DNA of 64,000 nucleotides from Agrococcus sp. ProA11 (GTDB taxonomy: Bacteria > Actinomycetota > Actinomycetes > Actinomycetales > Microbacteriaceae). Below the pieces are notes generated by a model. The model was not told where the DNA came from and did no database searches. It worked only from the letters and a program-made list of their open reading frames with translations. Location: NCBI RefSeq assembly GCF_039880525.1, contig NZ_CP156989.1, forward strand, positions 1,736,001-1,800,000, given 5' to 3'. Shown here in pieces: positions 31,718-41,062 of this stretch. Position 1 is the stretch's first letter, and the number at the start of each line of letters is the position of its first letter. The translations under genes were made by a program, and so were the position numbers.

Positions 31718-32418
31718 GCGAGACCCAGCAGGTCGCCGATGCCGACGGTGACGCCCGGCAGCGGCTCGGCGCGCAGCGCCAGCAGGATGCCCGCCGCGTA
31801 GGACTCGCTCGAGGTGGTGTCGTGGCGAATCGTCAGCGTCTCGCCGAGGCCGCCGAAGACGACCTCCTGCCGTGCGACGATCCCCGGCAGCCGGATCGCA
31901 TGCACGGGCACGCCCGAGATGATCGTGCCGCGGCCGGGCTCATCGGGCGTCGCGGGCTGGAAGCCGCGCACCGCGCCGATCGCCTCGGCGGTGCGGGTGG
32001 CGGTGCCGCTGGGCGCGTCGCGCTTGCGGTCGTGGTGGGCCTCGACGATCTCGACCGCCTCGAAGTGCTGGGCGGCGATGGTCGCCAGGTGGGTCTCGAG
32101 CACGCTGCCGAGCGAGAAGTTGGGGACGATGCGGATGCGCTCCGCTCCCCGATCGCGGAGGCTCTCGACGCGCTCGTCGGTCCAGCCGCTGGTGCCGACG
32201 ACCACTGGCACGCCGGCATCGACCGCCGCTGTCACGAGCTTCGCGCTGGCGCCGAGCACGGTCGCGTCGAAGATCACGTCGAGGCCGTCGAGGTCGGGCG
32301 CTTCGCGCACATCCACCTCGACGGGCTCGAGATCGTCAGCCTCCTGCACGAGCCGCAGCGCGAGTGAGCCGAGCCGTCCGGTGGAGCCTGCGATACCGAC
32401 GCGCCTGGTGCCTGCCAT
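31714..32418 (-). CDS. dapB: 4-hydroxy-tetrahydrodipicolinate reductase
   Basis: NAD(P)H-dependent reductase, second step of the diaminopimelate pathway (234 residues). Dinucleotide-binding GIAGSTGRLGSLALR opens the protein; VGTSGWTDE, the substrate motif EIVEAHHDRKRDAPSGTA and IPGRSG-like contacts are typical; VRGFQPATPDEPGRGTII follows. It is slightly shorter than the common 245-270. The ATG lies 7 bases after TAGGCT (leaderless). First gene of dapB-TPR-thyA-folA. Confidence 0.93.
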   Translation of the reverse strand: MAGTRRVGIAGSTGRLGSLALRLVQEADDLEPVEVDVREAPDLDGLDVIFDATVLGASAKLVTAAVDAGVPVVVGTSGWTDERVESLRDRGAERIRIVPNFSLGSVLETHLATIAAQHFEAVEIVEAHHDRKRDAPSGTATRTAEAIGAVRGFQPATPDEPGRGTIISGVPVHAIRLPGIVARQEVVFGGLGETLTIRHDTTSSESYAAGILLALRAEPLPGVTVGIGDLLGLA

Positions 32419-32425
32419 GGGATCC

Positions 32426-32431
32426 AGCCTA
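32426..32431 (-). promoter_or_regulatory. dapB operon -10 box, leaderless
   Basis: TAGGCT, 7 bases before the ATG at 32418. Confidence 0.6.
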
Positions 32432-32483
32432 CGGTGTGCGCCGATGCTCGGCCGTGTGCGCGCGGGCGCGGCGGAGGCGGTTC

Positions 32484-32489
32484 TAGAGT
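32484..32489 (+). promoter_or_regulatory. GNAT gene -10 box, leaderless
   Basis: TAGAGT, 6 bases before the GTG at 32496; divergent from the dapB promoter. Confidence 0.6.
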
Positions 32490-32495
32490 GAGCGG

Positions 32496-32960
32496 GTGAG
32501 CATCACGATCGTCCCCGAGGATCCCGCGACGGAGGTCGCGCAGTCGCTGCTGCGGGCCTACTTCACCGACCGCGCCATCACGTTCATCGGCGGCGTGTAC
32601 ACGCCGAAGCCGGCCGATCCTGAGACGCTGCGCGCGCCGCAGGGTGCGTTCCTCGTGGCGTGGAGCGGCGAGCAGCCGGTGGGCTGCGGCGCGCTCCGCA
32701 GGCTCGAGCCGCACCGCTTCGAGGTGAAGCACCTGTACGTCGCGCCCGCCGGGCGTGGCCAGGGAACCGGTGCCGCGCTGCTGCAGGCGCTCGAAGCGCG
32801 CGCCGTCGAGCTGGGAGCGACCGAGGTCGTGCTCGACACCAACAGCGCGCTGGAGGCTGCGAACGGCCTCTATGCGAGCCGCGGGTACGCCGCCATCGAG
32901 CCGTACAACGACAACCCGAACGCGACGAGCTGGTTCCTGAAGCGGCTGGGGATCTCGTGA
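32496..32960 (+). CDS. GNAT-family N-acetyltransferase
   Basis: Acetyl-CoA-dependent N-acetyltransferase (154 residues), substrate unknown. Motif A with the pyrophosphate loop is KHLYVAPAGRGQGTGAALLQALEARA; motif B is LDTNSALEAANGLYASRGY ending in the usual Tyr. GTG start 6 bases after TAGAGT, so leaderless. The stop TGA lies inside the conserved flank TCTCGTGACGCG of intergenic repeat copy 2, so the repeat also encodes the last residues Ile-Ser. Confidence 0.85.
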   Translation: MSITIVPEDPATEVAQSLLRAYFTDRAITFIGGVYTPKPADPETLRAPQGAFLVAWSGEQPVGCGALRRLEPHRFEVKHLYVAPAGRGQGTGAALLQALEARAVELGATEVVLDTNSALEAANGLYASRGYAAIEPYNDNPNATSWFLKRLGIS

Positions 32961-33062
32961 CGCGTGCGGCCTCCGGCCGGACGCTCCTCGATCAACGGGT
33001 GGGTGCGGCCTGCGGCCGGACGCTCCTCGATCGGCGGATGGGCGCGGCCGGCGGCCGCGCGG
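32951..33062 (+). repeat. Intergenic hairpin repeat, copy 2 (two units)
   Basis: Unit one: TCTCGTGACGCG, GCGGCC-TCC-GGCCG stem, ACGCTCCTCGATC. Unit two, from about 33000: GCGGCC-TGC-GGCCG stem and the same right flank, left flank lost; a GCGGCCG-rich tail follows. Lies between the convergent GNAT and phosphatase genes and overlaps the GNAT stop. Confidence 0.8.
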
Positions 33063-33063
33063 A

Positions 33064-33666
33064 TCAGTAGGGCTGGGGCAGGGGCATGCCCGTGCGGTCC
33101 TCGACCGGCAGGTGGCCCAGGTCGTTGTGCACGACCAGCTGGGGCGGCTTGCCGCTGCGTCGACGGATGATCGTCAGGCCGCAGTTGGCCTGGTTGAGGC
33201 TCATCCACTGCCACTCGGGCGACTGCATGACCTCGCGCACGAACCAGCCGATGACGAAGTTGTGGGTCACCAGCAGCTCGTTCACGTCGCCGCGCGACGG
33301 CCGCAGCCACTGCGAGCCCGCGTCCTGCATCTGTGCGGCCCCTGCCTCGGCCTCTTCCGGCCTGACGCTCTTCAGGAATCGGTGGAAGCCCACCGGGGTC
33401 TCCTCGGTGAGCCCTGAGGGGATGCAGTCGAGCAGCAGCGCCGACTTCTCGAACTCGACGGCGGTCAGGCGCTCCTGCATGATCGCGGCCGTCTCCGTCG
33501 CACGCAGCAGCGGCGACGTCCACGCGTGATCGAAGTCGACGCCCGAGAGCCGCTGGGCGATCGCCTGCGCCTGTCGGACGCCGCGCCCGGAGAGCTTGCC
33601 GTCGTCGACGCCGTGCTCTGCATCGAGCTGCTCTCCGTGTCGGACCAAGTAGAGCAGGTGGGCCAT
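33064..33666 (-). CDS. Histidine phosphatase family protein
   Basis: Phosphoglycerate-mutase-like phosphatase (200 residues). The RHG motif is LYLVRHGEQLDAEHG (phosphorylated His about 9), the second arginine site is WTSPLLRATETA, and the late catalytic His is LLVTHNFVIGWFVRE. Substrate cannot be told. The ATG at 33666 follows GGAGGCACG, a Shine-Dalgarno. It follows the M16 peptidase gene by 70 bases and ends against repeat copy 2. Confidence 0.85.
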   Translation of the reverse strand: MAHLLYLVRHGEQLDAEHGVDDGKLSGRGVRQAQAIAQRLSGVDFDHAWTSPLLRATETAAIMQERLTAVEFEKSALLLDCIPSGLTEETPVGFHRFLKSVRPEEAEAGAAQMQDAGSQWLRPSRGDVNELLVTHNFVIGWFVREVMQSPEWQWMSLNQANCGLTIIRRRSGKPPQLVVHNDLGHLPVEDRTGMPLPQPY

Positions 33667-33736
33667 CGTGCCTCCGTGTGGACGCGACGATGCGCCCGGT
33701 TGTGACTTCGCTGAGCGCGCGAGCGCGCCGCTGTGA

Positions 33737-35110
33737 CTAGCGAGCGGCTGGGGCCGCTGCACCCACCGTATCGGCCCCCGCTGAGGACACCAGCAGCTCG
33801 AGCCCGTGCGGCACCTGACCGACCGCCGCGATCGAGCGCGGCGAGGCCGCGAGCTCTGCCGCGAGCTGCCGCACATCGGCGTCGGTGACGCGGTCGATGC
33901 GCTCGAGGGTCGCGTCGATGTCGAGGAACTCCCCCAGCGTCAGCTCGGCGCGACCGAGCCGCGACATGCGCGTGTCGCTCTCCTCCAGCGCCAGCGCGGA
34001 GCCGCCCGCGAGCTGCCCCTTCGCGCGGCGCAGCTCCTCATCGCTGGCGCCGTCGGCGAGCCGCTCGAGCTCCGACAGCATCAGGCCCGCGACCTCGAGC
34101 GTCTTGTGCGGCTGGCAGGCGGCCGCCATGCCCATGAGCCCCGCATCGGCGTACCCGGCCGCGAACGAGTAGACGGAGTAGGCCAGCCCGCGCTTCTCGC
34201 GGATCTCCTGGAACAGCCGCGACGACATGCCGGCGCCGAGCACCGCGTTCAGCACCGCCATGGTGCTGCGCCGCGGGTCGTTCGCCGTCAGCCCCGGCAC
34301 GCCGAGCATCAGGCTCACCTGCTCGAGCGGGCGGCGCACGACCGTGAGCCCGCCGTGGGTGTACGGCTGCGCTTCCTGGCCGCGGCGATCCTTCGGCTTG
34401 CCCTGGCTGAGCGCCCAGCCATAGCGGCTCAGCGCCTCCTGCAGCTGCTCCACGACCACGTCGTGGTCGACCGCACCCGCGACGGTGACCACGAGGTCGC
34501 TGGCGTCGTAGTGCTCCCGGTAGTGCTCGGCGACCCGGTCGCGCGAGACGGCACGGATGGATGCGGTGGTGCCGCCGATCGGCCGGCCCAGCGGTGCGTC
34601 GAGGCCGTGGACGAGCTCGCTCAGTCGCTCCCCCGCAACGTCGCCGGGGTCATCGTCGGCCATCGCGAGCTCCTCCAGTATGACCTCGCGCTCGTGCTCG
34701 AACTCCGCCTCGTCGAGCAGCGACGACGTCACCATGTCGGCGAGCACGTCGACGGCCATGCCCAGGTCGCGGTCGCGCACCTTGGCGTAGTAGCAGGTGT
34801 GCTCCTTGGCGGTGAGGGCGTTGTGCTCGCCGCCGACCTCGTCGAACGCGACAGCGATGTCGAAGGCCGTGCGGGTGCGCGTGCCCTTGAACAGCAGGTG
34901 CTCGAGGAAGTGGGTGGCGCCGAGGGCGTCCTCGCGCTCGTCGCGCGAGCCGATGGGCACCCAGAAGCCGATCGAGGCGCTCACGGCGCCCGGCACCTGC
35001 TCGCTGAGCACGCGCACGCCGCTCGGCAGCACGCTGCGGCGGACCACCGAGTCGCCGGATGCGTTGATGATGATCTCGGGAGTCTCGAGCGGGAGGGCGA
35101 CGGCAGGCAT
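33737..35110 (-). CDS. M16-family zinc peptidase
   Basis: Pitrilysin-type metallopeptidase (457 residues) like Bacillus YmxG/MlpA and mitochondrial processing peptidase. The inverted zinc motif is THFLEHLLFKGT (HxxEH) with the third ligand in EFEHEREVILEEL; the C-terminal M16 domain contains GMSSRLFQEIREKRGLAYSVYSF. It lies right after pnp, as in many Gram-positive bacteria. The ATG lies 6 bases after TAGGAT. Physiological substrate unknown. Confidence 0.9.
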   Translation of the reverse strand: MPAVALPLETPEIIINASGDSVVRRSVLPSGVRVLSEQVPGAVSASIGFWVPIGSRDEREDALGATHFLEHLLFKGTRTRTAFDIAVAFDEVGGEHNALTAKEHTCYYAKVRDRDLGMAVDVLADMVTSSLLDEAEFEHEREVILEELAMADDDPGDVAGERLSELVHGLDAPLGRPIGGTTASIRAVSRDRVAEHYREHYDASDLVVTVAGAVDHDVVVEQLQEALSRYGWALSQGKPKDRRGQEAQPYTHGGLTVVRRPLEQVSLMLGVPGLTANDPRRSTMAVLNAVLGAGMSSRLFQEIREKRGLAYSVYSFAAGYADAGLMGMAAACQPHKTLEVAGLMLSELERLADGASDEELRRAKGQLAGGSALALEESDTRMSRLGRAELTLGEFLDIDATLERIDRVTDADVRQLAAELAASPRSIAAVGQVPHGLELLVSSAGADTVGAAAPAAR

Positions 35111-35116
35111 CCGACG

Positions 35117-35122
35117 ATCCTA
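35117..35122 (-). promoter_or_regulatory. M16 peptidase -10 box, leaderless
   Basis: TAGGAT, 6 bases before the ATG at 35110; TAGGATCGTCGG is identical to the pheS promoter. Confidence 0.6.
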
Positions 35123-35138
35123 GTTGAGCGGGCCCGGA

Positions 35139-35184
35139 CACGACGATGCCCCCACACCTCATCGGGTGCGGGGGCATCGTCGTG
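35139..35184 (-). terminator. pnp terminator
   Basis: Perfect 15-bp stem (35139-35153 with 35170-35184); part of the loop can also pair (CACC/GGTG). Begins 11 bases after the pnp stop. Confidence 0.8.
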
Positions 35185-35195
35185 CAGCGAGTGTC

Positions 35196-37457
35196 CTACT
35201 CGGCGGTGCCCGCCGAGACAGTCTCCTCGTCGGCAGCAGCCGGCGCGTTCTCGTCGACCACGTCGAGCGAGAGCTTGCCGCGGTCATCGATCTTCGTGAT
35301 CTCGACCTGGACCTTCTGGCCGACCGAGACGACGTCCTCGACGGCCTCGATGCGCTTGCCGCCGTTGAGCGCACGCATGGCCGTCACGTGCAGCAGGCCG
35401 TCGCGGCCCGGCATCAGCGAGACGAACGCGCCGAACGACGCGATCTTCACGACGGTGCCGAGGAAGCGCTCGCCGATCTCCGGGTTCGAGGGGTTCGCGA
35501 TCGCGTTGACCGCGGCCCGGGCAGCCTCGGCCGAAGGACCGTCGACGGCGCCGATGTAGACGACACCCGAGTCCTCGATCGAGATCTGGGCGCCCGTGTC
35601 GTCCTGGATCTGGTTGATCGTCTTGCCCTTCGGGCCGATCAGCTCGCCGATCTTGTCGATCGGGATCTGCACGCTGATGACGCGCGGCGCCGTGGGCGCC
35701 ATCTCGTCGGGAGCGTCGATGGCGGCGTTGAGCACCTCGAGGATCTTGGTGCGCGCCTCCTTCGCCTGCGTGAGCGCACCGTGCAGCACCGAGGCCGGCA
35801 GGCCGGAGAGCTTGGTGTCGAGCTGGATCGCCGTGATGAACTCCGGCGTGCCCGCGACCTTGAAGTCCATGTCGCCGAGCGCGTCCTCTGCGCCCAGGAT
35901 GTCGGTGAGCGCCGCGTAGCGGGTCTCACCGTCGACCGTGTCGCTGACCAGGCCCATCGCGATGCCCGCGACCGGCGCCTTGAGCGGCACACCGGCGTTG
36001 AGCAGCGCGAGCGTCGAGGCGCAGACCGAGCCCATCGACGTCGAGCCGTTCGAGCCCAGCGCCTCCGAGACCTGGCGGATCGCGTAGGGGAAGTCCTCGC
36101 GGCTCGGCAGCACCGGCATGAGCGCACGCTCAGCCAGGGCGCCGTGACCGATCTCGCGGCGCTTCGGGCTACCGACGCGGCCCGTCTCACCGGTCGAGTA
36201 CGGCGGGAAGTTGTAGTTGTGCATGTAGCGCTTCGTCGTGACAGGGCTCAGCGAGTCGATCTGCTGCTCGAGCTTGAGCATGTTGAGCGTGGTGATGCCC
36301 ATGATCTGCGTCTCGCCGCGCTGGAAGATCGCGGAGCCGTGCACGCGCGGCACGACGGCGACCTCTGCGTCGAGGGGACGGATGTCGGCGAGGCCACGGC
36401 CGTCCATGCGGACCTGCTCCGTGAGGATGCGGCCGCGGACGACCTCCTTCGTCACGGCCTTGTAGGCGCCAGAGACCTGCGTCGCGATGGCGGGCTCCAG
36501 CTCGCCGCGCTCGACGCGTGCGTTGATCTCCTGCTTGACCTGCTCCTTGAGCGCGTCGTCGGCGTCCTGGCGCTCGATCTTGCCGGCGATGCGGTAGACC
36601 TCGGCCAGGCGGTCCTTGGCGATGCCGCGGACGGCCTCCAGCGCCTCGTCCGAGTAGGGCGGGAAGAGCGGGTACTGCTGCGTCTCCTTGGCTGCGGTCT
36701 TGGCGACCTCGGCCTGCGCTGCGACGAGCTGCTTGATGAACGGCTTCGATGCCTCGAGGCCCTCGGAGACGATCTCCTCGGTCGGCTTCACGGCGCCGCC
36801 CTGGATGAGCTCCCAGGCGTTGTCGGTGGCCTCGGCCTCGACCATCATGATCGCGACATCCTCGACGCCTGCGGCGTCGGTGACCACGCGGCCGGCGACG
36901 ACCATGTTGAACACGGCCTGCTCGAGCTGCGAGTGCTTGGGGAAGGCGACCCACTGGCCGTCGATCAGTGCGACGCGGACGCCGCCGATCGGGCCGTCGA
37001 AGGGCAGACCGCTCAGCTGCGTCGACATGGACGCGGCGTTGATCGCGAGCACGTCGTAGAGCTCGTCGGGCTCGATCGAGAGCACGGTCACGACGACCTG
37101 CACCTCGTTGCGGATGCCCTCGACGAACGACGGGCGCAGCGGCCGGTCGATCAGGCGGCAGGTCAGGATGGCGTCGGTCGAGGGGCGGCCCTCGCGGCGG
37201 AAGAACGAGCCGGGGATGCGGCCCGCTGCGTACATGCGCTCCTCGACATCCACCGTCAGCGGGAAGAAGTCGAAGTTGTCCTTGGGGTGCTTGCCGACGC
37301 TCGTCGCGCTCAGCAGCATGGTCTCCTCGTCGATGTACGCGACCGCAGAGCCCTGAGCCTGCTGCGCGAGGCGGCCGGTCTCGAAGCGAATGGTGCGCTT
37401 GCCGAAGCGGCCGTTGTCGAGCACGGCTTCGGCGAATGTGATCTCTGGACCCTCCAT
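35196..37457 (-). CDS. pnp: Polyribonucleotide nucleotidyltransferase
   Basis: Phosphorolytic 3'-5' exoribonuclease (753 residues). Two RNase PH domains (about 10-240 and 340-560; second core includes [15 protein letters not shown]-type and [24 protein letters not shown] stretches), a KH domain ([20 protein letters not shown]) and an S1 domain ([20 protein letters not shown]) end the protein. The ATG follows AGAGGAG by 8 bases. A leader of about 170 nt may hold the autoregulatory site PNPase uses in other bacteria. rpsO lies upstream, as is usual. Confidence 0.96.
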   Translation of the reverse strand: MEGPEITFAEAVLDNGRFGKRTIRFETGRLAQQAQGSAVAYIDEETMLLSATSVGKHPKDNFDFFPLTVDVEERMYAAGRIPGSFFRREGRPSTDAILTCRLIDRPLRPSFVEGIRNEVQVVVTVLSIEPDELYDVLAINAASMSTQLSGLPFDGPIGGVRVALIDGQWVAFPKHSQLEQAVFNMVVAGRVVTDAAGVEDVAIMMVEAEATDNAWELIQGGAVKPTEEIVSEGLEASKPFIKQLVAAQAEVAKTAAKETQQYPLFPPYSDEALEAVRGIAKDRLAEVYRIAGKIERQDADDALKEQVKQEINARVERGELEPAIATQVSGAYKAVTKEVVRGRILTEQVRMDGRGLADIRPLDAEVAVVPRVHGSAIFQRGETQIMGITTLNMLKLEQQIDSLSPVTTKRYMHNYNFPPYSTGETGRVGSPKRREIGHGALAERALMPVLPSREDFPYAIRQVSEALGSNGSTSMGSVCASTLALLNAGVPLKAPVAGIAMGLVSDTVDGETRYAALTDILGAEDALGDMDFKVAGTPEFITAIQLDTKLSGLPASVLHGALTQAKEARTKILEVLNAAIDAPDEMAPTAPRVISVQIPIDKIGELIGPKGKTINQIQDDTGAQISIEDSGVVYIGAVDGPSAEAARAAVNAIANPSNPEIGERFLGTVVKIASFGAFVSLMPGRDGLLHVTAMRALNGGKRIEAVEDVVSVGQKVQVEITKIDDRGKLSLDVVDENAPAAADEETVSAGTAE

Positions 37458-37637
37458 AGGGTCACTCCTCTCGTGGGCGCGCGAACGCGCTGTCGATGAT
37501 CGGGCATCGGCGTCTCGAGGAGGCGGTCATCAGTGGGGGAGGTCGAAGCTCCGCTTCGGCATCCTCCACCAACGACCGGCCTCTCGGTCTCGTCTGCGGA
37601 TGCACGATGGCCGCCAAAACGTGCTGCGGCCTCGTGC

Positions 37638-37643
37638 AGACTA
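37638..37643 (-). promoter_or_regulatory. pnp -10 box
   Basis: TAGTCT on the minus strand, between the rpsO terminator and pnp; gives a leader of about 170 nt. The rest of the gap 37458-37739 shows no gene. Confidence 0.45.
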
Positions 37644-37689
37644 TCAGCCGCATGCCGAAATGGCCCGGAACTCCGCGCGGAATGCGAAA

Positions 37690-37718
37690 CAGGGCCGCCC
37701 CGGATGGGGACGGCCCTG
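37690..37718 (-). terminator. rpsO terminator
   Basis: Arms CAGGGCCG(C/T)CCCC pair with one unpaired base around loop ATCC; starts 22 bases after the rpsO stop. Confidence 0.75.
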
Positions 37719-37739
37719 CCTCGAATGCTTCGGAAGGCG

Positions 37740-38009
37740 TCAGCGACGGAGGCCGAGGCGACCGATCAGCGTGCGGTAGCGCTCGATGTCGACGTCCTGC
37801 AGGTAGCCGAGCAGACGGCGACGCTGACCGACGAGCAGCAGCAGGCCACGACGCGAGTGGTGGTCGTGCTTGTGCTCCTTCAGGTGCTCCGTGAGGTCGA
37901 GGATGCGGCGCGACAGCATCGCGACCTGCACCTCGGGGCTCCCGGTGTCGCCCTCGTGCGTGGCGTACTCCTCGATGATGGCCTTCTTGACATCTGCGTT
38001 CAGGCTCAT
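37740..38009 (-). CDS. rpsO: 30S ribosomal protein S15
   Basis: Primary 16S rRNA-binding protein (89 residues). Four-helix fold with [54 protein letters not shown] and [10 protein letters not shown] use the ATG at 38009 (Met-Ser-Leu-Asn); the longer frame lacks homology. GAAAGGGG lies about 8 bases upstream. S15 often represses its own translation; the leader of about 80 nt could carry that, which I cannot show. Confidence 0.97.
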   Translation of the reverse strand: MSLNADVKKAIIEEYATHEGDTGSPEVQVAMLSRRILDLTEHLKEHKHDHHSRRGLLLLVGQRRRLLGYLQDVDIERYRTLIGRLGLRR

Positions 38010-38095
38010 ATGGGGCCCCTTTCTCCTCGCAGCGCGGTGCCCGTGCCGAATGCACGAGCGCTCTTGATCCGCGGCCGATTCACGGCAACCGGCCA

Positions 38096-38101
38096 AGACT
38101 A
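38096..38101 (-). promoter_or_regulatory. rpsO -10 box
   Basis: TAGTCT on the minus strand, same hexamer as pnp; leader of about 80 nt. Confidence 0.45.
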
Positions 38102-38129
38102 CCAGGTCTGGTGCCTGCCGTGGCAGCGC

Positions 38130-39392
38130 TCAGCGGCGCACCGGCCAGGCGGCGTCGAGATCGCCGAAGCGCTGCACGCGCTGCCCGCCCGCGGCGCCGC
38201 CGCTCGGCAGCGGCATCGCGCTCCCCTGCTGCATGGGCACCGGTTCGCCCATCACCGCGCTCGCCATGGTGCGCCGGCCGTGCAGCAGCTGCGCCAGCAG
38301 CGTCGCCTCGTCGGCGACGTGCTTCGCCTTGTCGCGACCGACGAGCGCCCGCTGCCGGTGGTTCGCGAGCCTCGTGGCCGTGCGGATGTACTGCTGCATC
38401 GGTGCGCGCAGCCCCCGTCGCTTGGCCCAGTCGAGCAGCAGCGCCCGCCCGTCGCCGGAGGCGAGCCGCTCGACCTCCTCCGGGCTGAACCAGCCCGCGC
38501 GGCCGTAGTCGTGCAGCCTGGCACGGGTGATCTTGATCTCCTGCCGCAGCAGCAGCCAGACGAGGCCTGCGGCGATCACGCACAGCGGCACCTGCACGAG
38601 CAGGTAGTAGGCGAAGAAGCCGACGGTGCCGCCCGGCACCCACCAGCTCGCCGAGTTCCACAGCGCGTGGAGCAGCGCGGAGACCAGGTGGCCGGCCGGG
38701 AACGCGAGCAGGATCCACCAGCGCGAGCGCAGCCGAGCGGCGAAGCCGAGCGCCAGCCCGATGCCGACCGCGGTGAAGATGGCATGCGTCAGCGGGCTCA
38801 TGATGCCGCGCATGAAGAAGATGAAGGCGCCGTCGCCGGTCTCGCTGATCGACGTGCCGAAGTAGAGGATGTTCTCGGTGAAGGCGAAGCCGGCTGCGGA
38901 CAGCGCCGCGAACACGATGCCGTCGACCGGGCCGTCGAAGGTCTTGCGGAAGAACAGGAACATCAGCACCACCGGCACCGCCTTCCACAGCTCCTCCGTG
39001 AAGGGCGCCTGGATGACCGTGGCGTAGAACTCGAACTGCTCCGGCGTCTGCAGCAGCGGGATCACCAGCGGCTGCAGCACCGCCTCGTTGAGCCAGAGGG
39101 TCAGGAGCACCGCCCCGACGCCGCCCCACAGCGCCGCGAACCACAGCGCGATGCGCGGCTCAGGCTCCCAGCGGTCGATCGCGAGCACCGCCCAGATGAC
39201 GAACGCGAGCGGGAAGAGCGCCATCAGCCCGGACGTGGCGACGAGGGTGGCGTCGCCGATCGCCCCCGCCAGGATGAAGATCACCGCGAAGGACGCGAGC
39301 GCCAGCACGACGACGCCGATCACGCCGACGATCAGGCCGACGTCGGGGCCCTTGGCTCGGGCGAGCGGAGACAGCGGAACGGGGGCACTCAC
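38130..39392 (-). CDS. PrsW-family intramembrane metalloprotease
   Basis: Membrane protease family of PrsW, which cleaves anti-sigma factors in Bacillus (420 residues). About eight spans are visible. The glutamate/histidine motifs are FTEELWKAVPV, FTENILYFGTS, SPLTHAIFTA and VSALLHALWNSASWW. The C-terminal 130 residues are a soluble basic domain (MQQYIRTATRLANHRQRAL). The GTG at 39392 is 6 bases after TACGAT; upstream codons lack support. Substrate unknown. Confidence 0.88.
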   Translation of the reverse strand: MSAPVPLSPLARAKGPDVGLIVGVIGVVVLALASFAVIFILAGAIGDATLVATSGLMALFPLAFVIWAVLAIDRWEPEPRIALWFAALWGGVGAVLLTLWLNEAVLQPLVIPLLQTPEQFEFYATVIQAPFTEELWKAVPVVLMFLFFRKTFDGPVDGIVFAALSAAGFAFTENILYFGTSISETGDGAFIFFMRGIMSPLTHAIFTAVGIGLALGFAARLRSRWWILLAFPAGHLVSALLHALWNSASWWVPGGTVGFFAYYLLVQVPLCVIAAGLVWLLLRQEIKITRARLHDYGRAGWFSPEEVERLASGDGRALLLDWAKRRGLRAPMQQYIRTATRLANHRQRALVGRDKAKHVADEATLLAQLLHGRRTMASAVMGEPVPMQQGSAMPLPSGGAAGGQRVQRFGDLDAAWPVRR

Positions 39393-39398
39393 TCGGGG

Positions 39399-39404
39399 AT
39401 CGTA
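39399..39404 (-). promoter_or_regulatory. PrsW gene -10 box, leaderless
   Basis: TACGAT, 6 bases before the GTG at 39392. Confidence 0.5.
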
Positions 39405-39436
39405 CCCGGGAGCACCCCCGCCCGCGCCAGCCTCGG

Positions 39437-40933
39437 TCAGACCTCGTCGTCGATGCTGATGATCGGCATCGCCTGCGTGACCGGCTCGAGGCCCGAGAGC
39501 CTGGCGGGCTGCAGCAGCTTCTCGACCCGCTCGCGATCCATCAGCCCGCTGTCCACCACCAGATCGGCGATCGACTTGTGGCTCGTGAGCGCCTCGTGCG
39601 CGAGCTTCGCCGAGTCGGCGTAGCCGAGGTAGGGCGTGAGCGCGGTGACGACGCCGACGGAGGAGCCGACCATGACGTCGAGCCGGTCGCGGTTCGCCTC
39701 GATGCCGTCGATGCAGTTGACGCGCAGCGTCATGCACGCCTGCGTCATCCAGTGCAGGCTCTGCAGGATCTGGTGCGCGATGACCGGTTCGAAGGCGTTC
39801 AGCTGCAGCTGCCCGGCTTCCGAGGCGGCGGTGACCGTCGCATCCGACCCGATGACCGCGAACGCGACCTGGTTCACGACTTCGGGGATCACGGGGTTGA
39901 CCTTGCCGGGCATGATCGACGAGCCGGCCGCCTTGGCCGGCAGCGAGATCTCACCGAACCCCGCCTGCGGTCCGGAGGAGAGCAGGCGCAGGTCGTTGCA
40001 GATCTTCGAGAGCTTGACGGCGCAGCGCTTCAGCGCACCGGAGAGGGTCATGAAGACGCCCGTGTCGCTGGTCGCCTCGATCAGGTCGCTCGCGGTGACG
40101 ATCGGCAGGTGCGTGAGCTCGGCGAGGTGCCGGCTGGCGGCCTCGGCGTAGCGCGGGTCGGCGGTGATGCCGGTGCCGATCGCGGTGGCGCCCAGGTTGA
40201 CCTCGGAGAGCCACTTGATGGTCTCCTCCAACCGGTCGTAGTCCTCGCGCAGCGTCACGGCGAAGCCGTGGAACTCCTGCCCGAGCGTCATCGGCACGGC
40301 ATCCTGCAGCTGCGTGCGACCCACCTTGAGCACGCCCCGGAACTCGGTCGCCTTCGCGTCGAGCGCATCCGTCAGCCTCGTGAGCTCGTCGAGCAGCCGG
40401 CGCAGCGTGAACGACATGGCGACCTTGATCGAGGTCGGATAGGTGTCGTTCGTCGACTGCGAGCGGTTCACGTCGTCGATCGGGCTGAAGTGCTCGTACG
40501 CGCCCTTGGGGTGGCCGAGCTCGACGAGCGCGGCGTTGGCGATCACCTCGTTGGTGTTCATGTTCGTGGAGGTGCCGGCGCCGCCCTGGATGACGCCCAC
40601 CTTGAACTGGTCGTGCAGCTCGCCGGCCTGGATGCGGCGGCAGATCTGGTCGATCAGGTCGGCCTTCTCGGGCTCGAGGGAGCCGATCTCCTTGTTGGCG
40701 CGCGCGCATGCCTGCTTCACGACCGCGAGCGCGTTCACGAGGTCGGAGTAGACGGAGATCGAGCGGCCCGTGATCGGGAAGTTGATCAGCGCGCGCTCGG
40801 TGTGGATGCCCCAGTAGGCGTCCGCCGGCACGGGCAGCTCGCCGAGCGAGTCGCGCTCCATGCGCGTCGGGCCAGACGAGGTGTGCTCCCCCTGCGGGGC
40901 GGGGTCGAGCTTGTACGAGGGAACATCGGTCAT
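39437..40933 (-). CDS. aspA: Aspartate ammonia-lyase
   Basis: Deaminates aspartate to fumarate (498 residues). The superfamily signature GSSIMPGKVNPVIPE carries the catalytic serine loop; QGGAGTSTNMNTNEVIANAAL and DDVNRSQSTNDTYPTSIKVA match aspartase rather than class II fumarase (which has GSGTQSNMN and HPNDHVN-type motifs). TRMERDSLGELPVPADAYWGIHT opens the domain. The ATG at 40933 has GGAG 6 bases upstream; an ATG four codons earlier is less likely. Leader of about 60 nt after TAGGCT. Confidence 0.92.
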   Translation of the reverse strand: MTDVPSYKLDPAPQGEHTSSGPTRMERDSLGELPVPADAYWGIHTERALINFPITGRSISVYSDLVNALAVVKQACARANKEIGSLEPEKADLIDQICRRIQAGELHDQFKVGVIQGGAGTSTNMNTNEVIANAALVELGHPKGAYEHFSPIDDVNRSQSTNDTYPTSIKVAMSFTLRRLLDELTRLTDALDAKATEFRGVLKVGRTQLQDAVPMTLGQEFHGFAVTLREDYDRLEETIKWLSEVNLGATAIGTGITADPRYAEAASRHLAELTHLPIVTASDLIEATSDTGVFMTLSGALKRCAVKLSKICNDLRLLSSGPQAGFGEISLPAKAAGSSIMPGKVNPVIPEVVNQVAFAVIGSDATVTAASEAGQLQLNAFEPVIAHQILQSLHWMTQACMTLRVNCIDGIEANRDRLDVMVGSSVGVVTALTPYLGYADSAKLAHEALTSHKSIADLVVDSGLMDRERVEKLLQPARLSGLEPVTQAMPIISIDDEV

Positions 40934-41003
40934 TGCTGGCTCCATTGCCGTCGGATGCCTTGTGGGCGGCGGGTGTCTCCGTGCGGGGGATGCCCGCGCC
41001 ACG

Positions 41004-41009
41004 AGCCTA
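41004..41009 (-). promoter_or_regulatory. aspA -10 box
   Basis: TAGGCT on the minus strand, about 70 bases before the aspA ATG, in the gap after kynU. Confidence 0.45.
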
Positions 41010-41062
41010 GCCCGCGGTGCATCCTGGCGCCGGGGCACCCGCCGACACGCCTGCGCCCGCCG

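Noticed and set aside
39437-40933. Class II fumarase
   Set aside because: Sequence around GAGTSTNMN and DDVNRSQSTNDTYPT fits aspartase better than fumarase motifs.
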